Shown here: positions 9,005 to 18,027 of the stretch, piece after piece
How positions within the stretch are numbered: position 1 is the first letter of the stretch
Layout of the letters: the number at the start of each line of letters is the position of its first letter
NCBI RefSeq assembly: GCF_052161615.1
Contig: NZ_CP197417.1
Location: 3,100,001-3,164,000, forward strand
DNA: 64,000 bases
Origin: Aeoliella sp052161615
Lineage (GTDB): Bacteria; Planctomycetota; Planctomycetia; Pirellulales; Lacipirellulaceae
Direction of reading: 5' to 3'
Notes under the pieces: generated by a model
Database searches by the model: none
What the model was told of the DNA's origin: nothing
What the model saw: the letters and a program-made list of their open reading frames with translations, nothing else
Translations under genes and position numbers: made by a program

Positions 9005-9413
9005 GATAACGATACTCCTGAGAAGGAAGGGTTCCGGTTTGGCCGCACGCGGAAGGTGCAGCCGGTGGGTAGGGGGGGTGATTGAAAAGGGTGGCGGATC
9101 GGTAGCGTAGTATTGTGACTCCACCGCCAGGAGTCGCCCACTATTATTGCAAAAAACCATGCCGCATGGGAAGTGAAATCTAGGGCTTTCCCGCCCGCTC
9201 GCGGAAAATTCATCGTTCCCGTTTCCGAAAACCGAAGGCGGCTAGCGTTTACTGGAATGAAAGCCCTGGTAAAGGTAAGCAAGCACTCGTGGTGACTCCC
9301 GATGGAATGCGAGGTAAAGACCAATGGAATGCAAGGTAAAGAGTGGTGAGTAGGCTGCCGTGCGGGGTCGGGAATGACTCGGCTCACACGCGGGTGAGGG
9401 ATCGGTGCGGTTG
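9005..9413 (-). other. Untranslated stretch between coaE and rho
   Basis: About 410 bp with no credible gene. It contains two 17-nt copies GGAATGCRAGGTAAAGA at 9304-9320 and 9326-9342 (22-bp period) and a weaker third at about 9251-9272. Read on the minus strand these would lie in the rho leader or promoter region. No clear promoter hexamers were identified. Confidence 0.4.
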
Positions 9414-10028
9414 CTATTCGTCCAGATGGGGGACAACGATCTCGTTCCAGAAATCGAGAACTTGCTGGCGCGTGGCGGCGAGGTCACCACCGTTGTCGAT
9501 CACCACGTCCGCTCGGTGCCGCTTCTTGTCCAAAGGCATCTGGGCAGCCTCGCGGCGGTCAAGCTCCTCGGCGGGCCAGCCTCGCTTTTTCGCGTATTTT
9601 CGCCGGTGTTCTTCAGGCGTATCGACCATCACGATGGTGTCGCATGAGGTGTCCCAGCCCGCTTCCAATAGTAATGGGGCATCGATCACAAACACTTGCT
9701 GGCCGCGCCCCGCTAGCAGCTCACGGTACGTTTCCAGTGCGATCCGGGTCAGCGGATGGACGATCGACTCAAGGAACTTCCGCTCTTCTTCCACCTCCGG
9801 AGAGTCGCCAAACACGAGGGTGGCCACCTCGCGGCGGTCAACGCGGTCGTCGTCGCCAAGGACTCCCCTGCCCCACCGAGCTACTAAACGATCGCGAACC
9901 TCGGGCTGGTCGAGCACGTCGTGGGCAGCCCGGTCGGCATTGAGCACCACGGCCCCGAGTTCCGCGAACATGTCGGCCACGGTCGATTTACCGCTCGCAA
10001 CGCCGCCGATGAGTCCGATGGTGTACAT
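9414..10028 (-). CDS. coaE: Dephospho-CoA kinase
   Basis: 204 residues, typical length. Phosphorylates the 3'-OH of dephospho-CoA with ATP, the last step of coenzyme A synthesis, in the cytoplasm. Seen: P-loop GLIGGVASGKST at residues 5-16, the DRAAHDVL segment of the substrate lid, the IVHPLTR motif near residue 90 and FVIDAPLLLEAGWD near 115, all characteristic of CoaE. It follows polA by 78 nt on the same strand, and the gap carries one of the short GGCCC repeats. Confidence 0.94.
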   Translation of the reverse strand: MYTIGLIGGVASGKSTVADMFAELGAVVLNADRAAHDVLDQPEVRDRLVARWGRGVLGDDDRVDRREVATLVFGDSPEVEEERKFLESIVHPLTRIALETYRELLAGRGQQVFVIDAPLLLEAGWDTSCDTIVMVDTPEEHRRKYAKKRGWPAEELDRREAAQMPLDKKRHRADVVIDNGGDLAATRQQVLDFWNEIVVPHLDE

Positions 10029-10080
10029 GGTGAGAAGAGATGAGTGTGACGAGAGGTGATCTGTCCTATTACTTTACCTC

Positions 10081-10102
10081 GGCCCTTACGGGCCCCGCTC
10101 GC
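10081..10102 (+). repeat. Short dispersed palindromic repeat, copy 1
   Basis: GGCCC-TTAC-GGGCC followed by CCGCTCGC. Located 4 bp beyond the polA stop codon. The same 22-bp unit occurs at 17133-17154 and 54710-54731, always intergenic and in the same orientation. Confidence 0.7.
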
Positions 10103-10106
10103 TGGA

Positions 10107-12905
10107 TTATTCGCATTTGGCCCAGTTTTCGCCGGTTTTCACGTCGACGCCAAGGGGGACGCGAAGTTCGTAGACGCCTGCCATTTCTTCGACCACCAGC
10201 GCGCGGAGCGTGTCCAGTTCGGCGTCGGGGACGTCGAAGACCAGTTCGTCGTGGATCTGCAGGATCATCTTGGCTTGCAACTGCTCCGCCTTCATTCGGC
10301 GATGGATGGCGAGCATCGCGAGCTTGATCAGGTCCGCAGCCGTGCCTTGGATCACCGTGTTCACGGCGGTGCGTTCGGGCAGGTTGAGCTGCATCGGCTG
10401 CGGGCGATCGTCGAACATTGCATCCTTGGGCTTCGTCGGTGGGCGGATGCCGCTGATCGCTCGACGGCGACCGAGTAGCGTCTTCACGAAACCATCGCGC
10501 CGGCAATCGGCGAGTGTCCCCTGCATGAAGTCTTCCACACCCGGGTAGCGGGCGAAGTACTCGCAGATGAACCTCGCGGCTTCGTCTTTCGAAATGCCAA
10601 GCGACTTGGCGAGGCCAAAGGGGCTTTGGCCGTAAATAATCCCAAAGTTCACGGCCTTCGCGCTGCGCCGCATATCGCTCGTCACTTCATCCAGGCCCAC
10701 GCCGGCCACCTGACTCGCGACCAACGTGTGGATGTCCTGCCCGGTGGCGAACGCCTCGCAGAGCGTAGAATCCTCGGAAAAATGAGCCAAAACGCGTAGT
10801 TCGATCTGCGAATAGTCGGCCGCCAGCAGCTTCCAGCCCGGCTGACCCGAGGTAAATGCTGAGCGGATTTCGCGGCCCACTTCGGTACGGATAGGAATGT
10901 TCTGGAGATTCGGATCGCTCGAACTCAGCCGGCCCGTCGCGGCGACCACTTGATTGAACGACGCATGCACCCGGCCGGTCTCGGGATGGACCATCTCGGG
11001 CAGCGCGTCGACGTACGTCCCCTTTAGCTTGGCGTAACCACGATGCTCCATGATCTTCGCCGGCAGCGGGTGCTGCGACGCGAGCTCTTCGAGCACGCTA
11101 GCGTCGGTGCTAGGGCCGGTCTTTGTCTTCTTCAGCACCGGCAACTTTAGCTCAGTGAAGAGCACTTCGGCGAGTTGCTTGGGCGAGGCAATGTTGAACG
11201 GATGCCCGGCCAGATCTTCGATCTCTTCTTCGAGTGTCTGCAGTCGGTCGCCGAACTCTTTGCTCAGTTCCGAAAGCCTTGCGACATCCACTCGAATACC
11301 GTTGTACTCCAGCTCGGCAAGCACTTCGATCAGCGGCACTTCCAGCGTCGAGTTGAGTTCTTCCAGATCGTCAGTCTTCAGGCGATCTTCCAGGATCGGC
11401 ACTAGGCGGAGCGGAATATCCGCGTCCTCGGCGGCGTAGTGACCAATCTGCGCGACCGGTACTTGGTCCATTCGCTTTTGGTTTTTGCCTTTACCAATCA
11501 GCGTGTCGATGGTCACCGTCTCGTGATTCAAGTAACGCTTGGCGAGCACGTCCATGTTGTGCGTGCGTTCGCCGGCGTCGAGCAAATAGCTGGCGACCAT
11601 CGTGTCGAAGTCGAGCCCTTTCAGCTGCAAACCAGCACCGCGGAGCACGATCATGTCGTACTTCAAATTCTGCCCGACCTTCGGAATTGCCGGGTTTTCC
11701 AGCACCGGACGCAGGACGTCTAGCACCCGCTGCTCGTCGAGTTGGGGATCACCCGCCGGAGCGCGGACCGGTACGTAGTAGGCCGTGCCGGGCTCCCAAG
11801 CGAGCGATAGTCCGACGAGCTTGGCGGCTCGCGGATTGATCGCCGTCGTCTCGGTGTCCACGGAGAGGCGGTCGGCCCGCATCATTTCGTCGACCAACAT
11901 TTCGAGTCGCTCGAAGGTGGTCACCACCTCGTAGTTGGCGTCGAGCTTGTGCGTGGGCTGAGGCGCGTTGTCGGCCATTTGCACGGCACGTTCGCCCAAG
12001 GCCCGGAAACCAAACTCGCCACATAGCTGGGCGATCCTTGCCCCTTCATAGCCACCGGGACGTGCGGTTTGCCAGTCGATGTCGATCGGCACATGCGCGT
12101 CGAGTCTCACCAGATCTCGCGACATACGAGCATCCTCGGCGTGGGCGATGAGATTCTCACGGCGTTTTCCCGGCTTCATGGTCGGGGCCGCAGCCAGCAC
12201 ATCGTCGAGCGTGCCGTAAGTCTCAAGAAGTTCCTTCGCGATCTTCGGACCAATAAGTGGCACCCCGGGGACGTTGTCGATCTTGTCGCCCACGAGCGAT
12301 TGGAAGTCGACCACTTGATCGGGGCGGACGCCCCAATCGCCGAAGAGTTCCGCGGAACCGAACTCCTCGTTCTTGCGTATGTTGTAAACAGACACGTTCT
12401 GGGTGATCAGTTGCCGGCAATCCTTATCCCCGGTCACCAGCAGGCAGCGGACGCCGCGCTCGTCGCATTCGCGTGCCAAGGTTGCCAGGACATCGTCGGC
12501 CTCGTACCCCGGTTTCCCGATGACGGGAATAGCTAAGGCATCGAGCATCGTTTCGATCTTAGGAATCTGTGAACTGAGTGCCTCGGGCATCTCGCCGCGG
12601 TCCGCCTTGTACCCGTCGTACAGGTCGTGACGGAAAGTGGGCCCGGGCATGTCGAAGGCCGCAAACAGGTAGTCGGGCTTCCGATCCTGCAGGAGGAACA
12701 GCAAATCGCGCAAGAAGCCAAACACCGCCGAGACCGGCTCACCCCGGGGGCTGGTCATCTCGGGAATGGCGTGAAACACCTGAAAAATAAGCGAATGCGA
12801 ATCGATGACGTAAACCGTTTCGCCCGGCTGAGGCCCCTCCGGGGCGCTGGTGGGGCGGGCGTCGGGCGTGGGGTCTTCATGACCGGGCAGTTGCTGTTGT
12901 CTCAT
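10107..12905 (-). CDS. polA: DNA polymerase I
   Basis: 932 residues with all three domains: N-terminal 5'-nuclease (about 30-320; VIDSHSLIFQVFHA, AAFDMPGPTFRHDLYDGYKADR), 3'-5' exonuclease (about 340-520) and family A polymerase. The proofreading residues are intact (DTETTAI, NLKYDMIVL, YAAEDADIPLRL), unlike many family A enzymes that have lost them. Polymerase motifs A (DYSQIELR, about 697), B (RRSAKAVNFGIIYG) and C (IHDELVF, about 885) are complete, with Phe kept in motif B. It fills gaps and removes RNA primers in replication and repair. It is divergent from the gene at 13093. Confidence 0.97.
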   Translation of the reverse strand: MRQQQLPGHEDPTPDARPTSAPEGPQPGETVYVIDSHSLIFQVFHAIPEMTSPRGEPVSAVFGFLRDLLFLLQDRKPDYLFAAFDMPGPTFRHDLYDGYKADRGEMPEALSSQIPKIETMLDALAIPVIGKPGYEADDVLATLARECDERGVRCLLVTGDKDCRQLITQNVSVYNIRKNEEFGSAELFGDWGVRPDQVVDFQSLVGDKIDNVPGVPLIGPKIAKELLETYGTLDDVLAAAPTMKPGKRRENLIAHAEDARMSRDLVRLDAHVPIDIDWQTARPGGYEGARIAQLCGEFGFRALGERAVQMADNAPQPTHKLDANYEVVTTFERLEMLVDEMMRADRLSVDTETTAINPRAAKLVGLSLAWEPGTAYYVPVRAPAGDPQLDEQRVLDVLRPVLENPAIPKVGQNLKYDMIVLRGAGLQLKGLDFDTMVASYLLDAGERTHNMDVLAKRYLNHETVTIDTLIGKGKNQKRMDQVPVAQIGHYAAEDADIPLRLVPILEDRLKTDDLEELNSTLEVPLIEVLAELEYNGIRVDVARLSELSKEFGDRLQTLEEEIEDLAGHPFNIASPKQLAEVLFTELKLPVLKKTKTGPSTDASVLEELASQHPLPAKIMEHRGYAKLKGTYVDALPEMVHPETGRVHASFNQVVAATGRLSSSDPNLQNIPIRTEVGREIRSAFTSGQPGWKLLAADYSQIELRVLAHFSEDSTLCEAFATGQDIHTLVASQVAGVGLDEVTSDMRRSAKAVNFGIIYGQSPFGLAKSLGISKDEAARFICEYFARYPGVEDFMQGTLADCRRDGFVKTLLGRRRAISGIRPPTKPKDAMFDDRPQPMQLNLPERTAVNTVIQGTAADLIKLAMLAIHRRMKAEQLQAKMILQIHDELVFDVPDAELDTLRALVVEEMAGVYELRVPLGVDVKTGENWAKCE

Positions 12906-12927
12906 GCGGTCCGTTATAGGCGTTTCG

Positions 12928-12956
12928 TTGACATGCGTTAATCCCCTAACTAAATT
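12928..12956 (+). promoter_or_regulatory. Sigma-70-type promoter for the coiled-coil protein gene
   Basis: TTGACA at 12928-12933, a 17-bp spacer and TAAATT at 12951-12956: a perfect -35 and a 4/6 -10. It would start transcription near 12963, about 130 nt before the ATG at 13093. Confidence 0.6.
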
Positions 12957-13092
12957 GGACTTAGGTCGATTTTGCCTCGGCCTCTACCGGAACAACCCTC
13001 ATTCATAAGTCGAGCGGGCGGCTCGCAATGTAGCCCTACTCCCCCGCTTGCCCCGCCCAACTTCGACCCCGCTTCCCGCTAAAGGTATTTGC

Positions 13093-14475
13093 ATGGCCGC
13101 CCGTCAGGATCAGACGCTGCAAATCGCGCTCATCGTGTTCGCCATCTTCACGGTGGTCCTCGCCGGCTTCACCTATTGGTTCGCCAAGCAGGCGGGCGAC
13201 GCCGATCAGGCCCTCACCGCCATGCGGGAGGAAAAGAACACCGAGCAAACGCGTGCCAACAATACCCAGGTGCAGAATGAAGAATTGCGGAAGCTGCTGG
13301 GCTTCGACCAGTTCGCCGATTACGACACCGTGGTAGCCCCACAGTCGAAGACCGACATGGATCGCATGCTCGGCACGATGCCCGAAGAGAAACGCAACTA
13401 CCGCGATGGCCTGCAACTGGTGTATGCGGAGAATCAGCAATTGTCGACAGCTCAAACCGGCGACAAAGAAAAGCTGAAGCAACTGGAAGCGAAGCTCGCC
13501 GAAGTCGAAGCGGGCCATCAGGCTCAAATCGCCAGGCTCGAAGCCGACAAGGCGAAGATCGAACAAGCGGCGGCAGCTGAGCGGAACCAATTTGCCCAGG
13601 CCCGCGCCCAGCTCGATGCCAAGCAAAAGGAACTGGCCGCTCAAATCGCTGACCAGACCAAAAAGTTCGATGCTGAGCGGGCAGAACTCGTAGCTGCTCG
13701 CGACGCTGCCCAAGAAGAAGCGAACAAGCGTCAGAACACCATCAATACGTTCATTGACGAACGTGCCCAGGAAGAGTTCTCGTTCGAAGTCGCCGACGGC
13801 AAGATCACGTACGTGAATCAGGCCAATAACACGGTATGGATTAACCTAGGTGCCGCTGACGCGCTGCGTCAGCAAGTGACTTTCAGCGTGTTCGACACTG
13901 CGGATACCGACGCAGGCAAGGCTGAGAAGAAGGGAAGCATCGAAGTGGTTCGCATGCTGGGCCCCCACATGGCCGAAGCCCGCGTGACCGACGACGACGC
14001 TCGCAACCCCATCCTGCCGGGCGACTTCATTTACAGCCAGGTTTGGAACGTGGGCAAGCCACAGCATTTTGCCTTCACCGGACTCATTGATCTCGATGGC
14101 GATGGCCGCAGCGACCTGCAACTCGCTAAGGATATGATCGAGCTCAATGGCGGCATCGTCGATGCCGCGCCGAATCCCGAGACCGGGGAGCAAGAAGGCC
14201 AGATGTCGCTCGACACCCGTTACATGGTGTTCGGCGAACGTTCGGACAAGACCAACGACACCGCCCTGCGGAAGACGTGGGACGACATGCACGGCGAAGC
14301 GAATGCCTTGGGCGTGCAGTTGATCTCGGTCACTGACTTCATCAACCAGATGGGTTACAAGCCGCAAGACCGCGCGGTGAACATGGGAGCTGGCGTCAAC
14401 TCGCGCGACTTCCGCCCCCGGCCCGCACCGTCATCGGGTGACCTTCGCCCCCGCGTAAACTACAGCGCACCCTAG
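13093..14475 (+). CDS. Membrane-anchored coiled-coil protein of unknown function
   Basis: 460 residues; the ATG at 13093 follows AAAGGT. One N-terminal transmembrane helix (about residues 10-30, IALIVFAIFTVVLAGFTYWF) is followed by a long Glu/Lys/Ala/Gln-rich region, about 45-225, that is predicted coiled coil by composition. A globular C-terminal region (about 230-440) begins EFSFEVADGKITYVNQANNTVWINLG and looks beta-rich. The tail is Pro/Arg-rich. The topology suggests a periplasmic rod-like protein tethered to the inner membrane. I do not recognise the family; similar proteins occur in planctomycetes as far as I recall. It converges on the next gene with only 13 bp between stops. Confidence 0.75.
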   Translation: MAARQDQTLQIALIVFAIFTVVLAGFTYWFAKQAGDADQALTAMREEKNTEQTRANNTQVQNEELRKLLGFDQFADYDTVVAPQSKTDMDRMLGTMPEEKRNYRDGLQLVYAENQQLSTAQTGDKEKLKQLEAKLAEVEAGHQAQIARLEADKAKIEQAAAAERNQFAQARAQLDAKQKELAAQIADQTKKFDAERAELVAARDAAQEEANKRQNTINTFIDERAQEEFSFEVADGKITYVNQANNTVWINLGAADALRQQVTFSVFDTADTDAGKAEKKGSIEVVRMLGPHMAEARVTDDDARNPILPGDFIYSQVWNVGKPQHFAFTGLIDLDGDGRSDLQLAKDMIELNGGIVDAAPNPETGEQEGQMSLDTRYMVFGERSDKTNDTALRKTWDDMHGEANALGVQLISVTDFINQMGYKPQDRAVNMGAGVNSRDFRPRPAPSSGDLRPRVNYSAP

Positions 14476-14488
14476 CAGTGGCCGGCAC

Positions 14489-15040
14489 TTATCGATCGCC
14501 TAGCTGAACGACCGAGCCATCAGCGACCCCCGGACCACCGAGGGGCAAAACGATCGTCGGATTGACGTGCGACGCCACTGCTGGCCGGGCGCTGTTGCTC
14601 TCTTTGGGAGGCTTCAAGGCATCGAGTCCTTCGAACAACCGGCCCGCGAGCTGTTCATAGGCGGCGACTTCGCGTTCCTCTTCGAACGGCAGATTCCGCC
14701 CCTCGAACAAGTCGGGGCGGAGAAACAACGTGCTCGGCGATTCGAGCACGTGCGACTCGGCAAGCACCCTTAACCGCTTACGGTCTTTGCGACCAAGCCG
14801 ATGCGCACGGCACAAATCGTCGAACAGGTGGCGTGGCTCGTTGCTTAACTTCCTCGCTTGCTGCCAGCGGTAGACCCAGTTTAGAACGGTAAAAAAGCCG
14901 GCGAGCAGAAGCACTACGCCTAGCAGCAATGACCAATCCTGCGCGTTGAACTTCGCGTTGTCGCCACTGAAGTGGCTTCCCATGGCCTCCCAAAGGTCGC
15001 GCTGTGCGAGTAGGGCGATCGATGTAGGGTAAGCCATCAT
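14489..15040 (-). CDS. Single-pass membrane protein of unknown function
   Basis: 183 residues. One transmembrane helix near residues 37-56 (WSLLLGVVLLLAGFFTVLNWVY), then a basic cytoplasmic-type domain with HLFDDLCRAHRLGRKDRKRLRVLA and LFLRPDLFEG, and a low-complexity Pro/Gly/Val tail. The start overlaps the stop of the HEAT-repeat gene by 4 bp (ATGA), so the pair is translationally coupled and the products probably act together. Function unknown. Confidence 0.7.
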   Translation of the reverse strand: MMAYPTSIALLAQRDLWEAMGSHFSGDNAKFNAQDWSLLLGVVLLLAGFFTVLNWVYRWQQARKLSNEPRHLFDDLCRAHRLGRKDRKRLRVLAESHVLESPSTLFLRPDLFEGRNLPFEEEREVAAYEQLAGRLFEGLDALKPPKESNSARPAVASHVNPTIVLPLGGPGVADGSVVQLGDR

Positions 15041-16635
15041 CGTCCTCCCTCGCCCTGCGTCTGCCGCTGCGACATCTCGCGCAGGGCCTGACCAGCTCGA
15101 TTTCGCACCAGAGCGTTGGCATCCTGGGTCGCGGCCTCCACCGCACGTCGCGCGGAATTCGTCGAGCCTTGCGCGAGGGTCATAATGGCTTCGGCACGGA
15201 CCGCGGCGTCTTGATGCGTCGCCTGCTTGACGATGGTTTCTTCGAGTTGATCCACCAAACCAATCGCGGCGGCCATTTGCAAACCACGCAGCTTTCGCGC
15301 GAGCGTGGGCCCGCCGATCTCCCGCCTGACTTGTTCGATCGCAGAGCTGTCGGTATCGCGGACGATTCGGCCCAGATCGCGACGCTCGCGTTCGTCCAAA
15401 TCGTCGAACTTGCCGGCGTAGCGAAGGAATGTGAAATCACGCAAACCATGCCGAGCGGTCTCGCGGACGCTGTGATCGTCGTGATCGAGCAATCTCGACA
15501 ATCGATCCACAGCCGAAGAAACACCTTGCTTACGTAGCGCGATCGCTGCGAACGCTACCATGTTAGGGTCGCCATCTGTCAGCATGCGTTCCAGTCGCGT
15601 CGTGGCTTCGGGCAAATCGATCTCACCCAGCGCCGCGCAGGCCGCCGAGCGGGCAATCACTGAGCCCTTCGCGAGCACTTCGTCGACGATGGCCAGCTTG
15701 GTGCGGCGCGAAAAACGCGAGGCCATTACCAGCTCGACTGCCACAGCTTGCGATTCCGACGGCATCGTGAACCAATCGGCAGAGGGCTTTTCGAGCATCG
15801 CCAGTCGCTTTAGACGGCCCACATTCTCCAGGGTGCGAGCGCTGACGGGGTACCCTACGGCGTGCAAAAACAACTCGCGGAAATGAAGGTCCGTTCGTTG
15901 CGCTGCAATTTCAAGCAGTGGCAACGGCGTTCCGGGGTCGTCGTACAGCTTGGCCAGCACCTCGATCGCTCCAACCGACGGGCTCGTTCGCAGTAACGCC
16001 ATCAACGGCTCGTGGCCGGGATGGTCGGTATGACTGAGAAGTCGCGTGAGCGTCTCGTTGTTCGGAGTGGTGATCAGCAGGAACGCTTCGAGTAGCTCAA
16101 CACGGCGATGTTGCTGAAACTGGTCGACTGCCTTCGTCAGCGCCGTGAGTGCCCAACGCCTCGCAAACGACGGATCACGACCACTGGGGGCACGGCGGTA
16201 GGCCACAATGTCGTCGTGTAGCGCGCGGGCAAGGTCGAGTGCCGTCTGTGCTAGCGCGACCCCTCCGGGATGCGACGGATCCGCCGCCGCGGTAACCAAG
16301 GCCGGGAACTCGTCGAAGGCTCGGCATGCGGCGATGAAATGGCAGGCGAGCCGCGCCGAATCAAGATCGTGATGTGCCAGCACTTTTCGCAGGGTGGTGC
16401 TGAATCGCTTGGAAACGTCCCCCAGCGAGGCGACTTCCAGGGCGTTGAGGCCGGCAAAGACTCGCAGGAAGGCTTGCTGGCTGGGCTCGTCTCGCCGCCT
16501 GACCAGCGCCGCAATCGCTCCCTGGCGGACCGCAGGCGAGGGCCCTACGACAGCGTCTTCCAGCAGGTCGGCCGCCGAAGTGTTCGGCGTCCGCCATAGC
16601 GTAGTGAGCGTCCGTTGGATGCCGGGCTGGGACAT
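15037..16635 (-). CDS. HEAT-repeat protein
   Basis: 532 residues, almost entirely helical. Repeats of the PBS-lyase/HEAT type are visible: RSAACAALGEIDLPEATTRL, NMVAFAAIALRKQGVSSAVD, HSVRETARHGLRDF and, near the C-terminus, AAVRAEAIMTLAQGSTNSAR and ALVRNRAGQALREM. Such solenoids act as protein-binding scaffolds; no catalytic motif is present and no signal peptide is seen, so a cytoplasmic location is likely. It is the first gene of a two-gene unit with the membrane protein at 14489. Confidence 0.8.
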   Translation of the reverse strand: MSQPGIQRTLTTLWRTPNTSAADLLEDAVVGPSPAVRQGAIAALVRRRDEPSQQAFLRVFAGLNALEVASLGDVSKRFSTTLRKVLAHHDLDSARLACHFIAACRAFDEFPALVTAAADPSHPGGVALAQTALDLARALHDDIVAYRRAPSGRDPSFARRWALTALTKAVDQFQQHRRVELLEAFLLITTPNNETLTRLLSHTDHPGHEPLMALLRTSPSVGAIEVLAKLYDDPGTPLPLLEIAAQRTDLHFRELFLHAVGYPVSARTLENVGRLKRLAMLEKPSADWFTMPSESQAVAVELVMASRFSRRTKLAIVDEVLAKGSVIARSAACAALGEIDLPEATTRLERMLTDGDPNMVAFAAIALRKQGVSSAVDRLSRLLDHDDHSVRETARHGLRDFTFLRYAGKFDDLDERERRDLGRIVRDTDSSAIEQVRREIGGPTLARKLRGLQMAAAIGLVDQLEETIVKQATHQDAAVRAEAIMTLAQGSTNSARRAVEAATQDANALVRNRAGQALREMSQRQTQGEGGR

Positions 16636-16833
16636 GATGCTGAAAGTGGCGTGCGGGAAAACGATGCCAACTCGTTACGTCTGCGTCGTCCATCCAAGCG
16701 AACCAAGTTGAGGAGTTGTCAACTTTTGCGGATTGTAACGGCATCCGCCTTCGGCGGGCGTTGCGTTGCTGGGTCCCTGCCGACAAACTGGGGGCATTGA
16801 AGGTGTCCTAAGGTCTAAAGTGAAGCTGCCCCG

Positions 16834-17088
16834 ATGAATCAATCCCGTACCGCCCAACAAGTGCTCGAGGCCGAAATCCTGCCCCTTCGCGCCAAGCTGC
16901 TAGAGATCGCCGCGGGGCTCGACCGCATCGAGCGAGGTGACGCTCCCGCCGCCGCGCCCGAAACCATGGCAACGATTCGCACGGCGATTGAAACGCTACT
17001 GCGTCCTGGGGGTCAGCGTGCCGAGCGGATTCAACTGCTGTTCAGCCGCACGTACGATGATCGTTGGCGGGATGCGATGGAAGTGTGA
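16834..17088 (+). CDS. Small helical protein of unknown function
   Basis: 84 residues (MNQSRTAQQVLEAEILPLRAKLLEIAAGLDRIERGD and on), predicted all-helical, with no signal or membrane segment. Leu/Ile heptad spacing in residues 9-35 suggests an amphipathic helix pair. It lies 77 nt upstream of the TatD-like gene on the same strand and could be co-transcribed with it. I do not recognise a family and no function is inferred. Confidence 0.6.
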   Translation: MNQSRTAQQVLEAEILPLRAKLLEIAAGLDRIERGDAPAAAPETMATIRTAIETLLRPGGQRAERIQLLFSRTYDDRWRDAMEV

Positions 17089-17132
17089 AACCTTCATTCC
17101 TTTTGAGTTGGCACTTAGTTGGAAATGACCAC

Positions 17133-17154
17133 GGCCCTTAGGGGCCCCGCTCGC
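17133..17154 (+). repeat. Short dispersed palindromic repeat, copy 2
   Basis: GGCCC-TTAG-GGGCC followed by CCGCTCGC, 11 bp before the start of the TatD-like gene. Same unit as at 10081 and 54710, but here it sits in a probable 5' leader rather than after a stop codon. Confidence 0.7.
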
Positions 17155-17165
17155 CGAAGTGACGC

Positions 17166-17978
17166 ATGCAATACATTGATCCTCATATTCACATGGTCTC
17201 CCGAACAACGGACGACTACGAGACGCTCGCCAAGATGGGGTGCGTGGCGGTGAGCGAGCCGGCGTTCTGGGCGGGGTACGACCGTGGCAGCGTCGATGGT
17301 TTCCGCGACTACTTCGAGCAACTCACCACGTTCGAACCAAAGCGAGCCGGCTGGTACAACATCCAGCATTTCACTTGGCTGTGCATTAACGCCAAGGAAG
17401 CCGAGAACGTTTCGCTCGCCCGTGAAGTGATTGACATGATCCCCGAGTTCCTTGATCGCCCTGGGGTGCTGGGAATTGGCGAGATCGGGCTCAACAAGAA
17501 CACTCGCAACGAGGCCGTCGTGTTTCTCGAGCACGTCGACCTCGCCGTCCGGCATGGTTTGCCAATACTGATTCACACGCCGCACCTTGAAGACAAGTAC
17601 CAGGGTACACGGATGATTCTCGACATGCTGCTCGGCGACTCGCGGGTTGAGCGAGGCCGGGTGTTAGTCGACCACGTCGAAGAGCACACCATCCGCCCCG
17701 TGCTGGAAGAAGGCTTCTGGGCGGGAATGACGCTTTACCCCGTGAGCAAATGCACGCCCGAGCGCGCGGCGGACATGGTCGAGATTTACGGCCCCGACCG
17801 CTTGCTGGTAAACTCCGCCGGCGACTGGGGCCCTTCCAAGCCAACCGCGGTGCCCGACTTCATCATGGCAATGCGCAAGCGGGGTCACTCCGAGGCACTT
17901 ATCAAGCGAGTCGTCTACGAGAATCCGATCGAGTACTTCGGGCAAAGTCGCAATTTTTCGTTTTGCTTAGCAAAGTAA
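17166..17978 (+). CDS. TatD-family metal-dependent hydrolase, EboB-like
   Basis: 270 residues of a TIM-barrel amidohydrolase. Metal ligands are suggested by DPHIHM at residues 5-10, GIGEIGLNK near 105-113, ILIHTPH near 137 and VDHVEEHT near 170. The AFWAGYDRGSVDGFRDYFEQL segment is not typical of DNA-processing TatD; I associate it with the TatD-like member of ebo clusters (EboB), which takes part in metabolite processing or export to the periplasm. The other ebo-like genes (phosphoesterase, UbiA-like and TIM-barrel) lie on the opposite strand at 19333-23345, supporting this reading. The substrate is unknown. Confidence 0.78.
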   Translation: MQYIDPHIHMVSRTTDDYETLAKMGCVAVSEPAFWAGYDRGSVDGFRDYFEQLTTFEPKRAGWYNIQHFTWLCINAKEAENVSLAREVIDMIPEFLDRPGVLGIGEIGLNKNTRNEAVVFLEHVDLAVRHGLPILIHTPHLEDKYQGTRMILDMLLGDSRVERGRVLVDHVEEHTIRPVLEEGFWAGMTLYPVSKCTPERAADMVEIYGPDRLLVNSAGDWGPSKPTAVPDFIMAMRKRGHSEALIKRVVYENPIEYFGQSRNFSFCLAK

Positions 17979-18027
17979 GGCGAATCGCTCTCGTGGTTCC
18001 GATGAACTTTCTCGCTGATGGCCTTCC

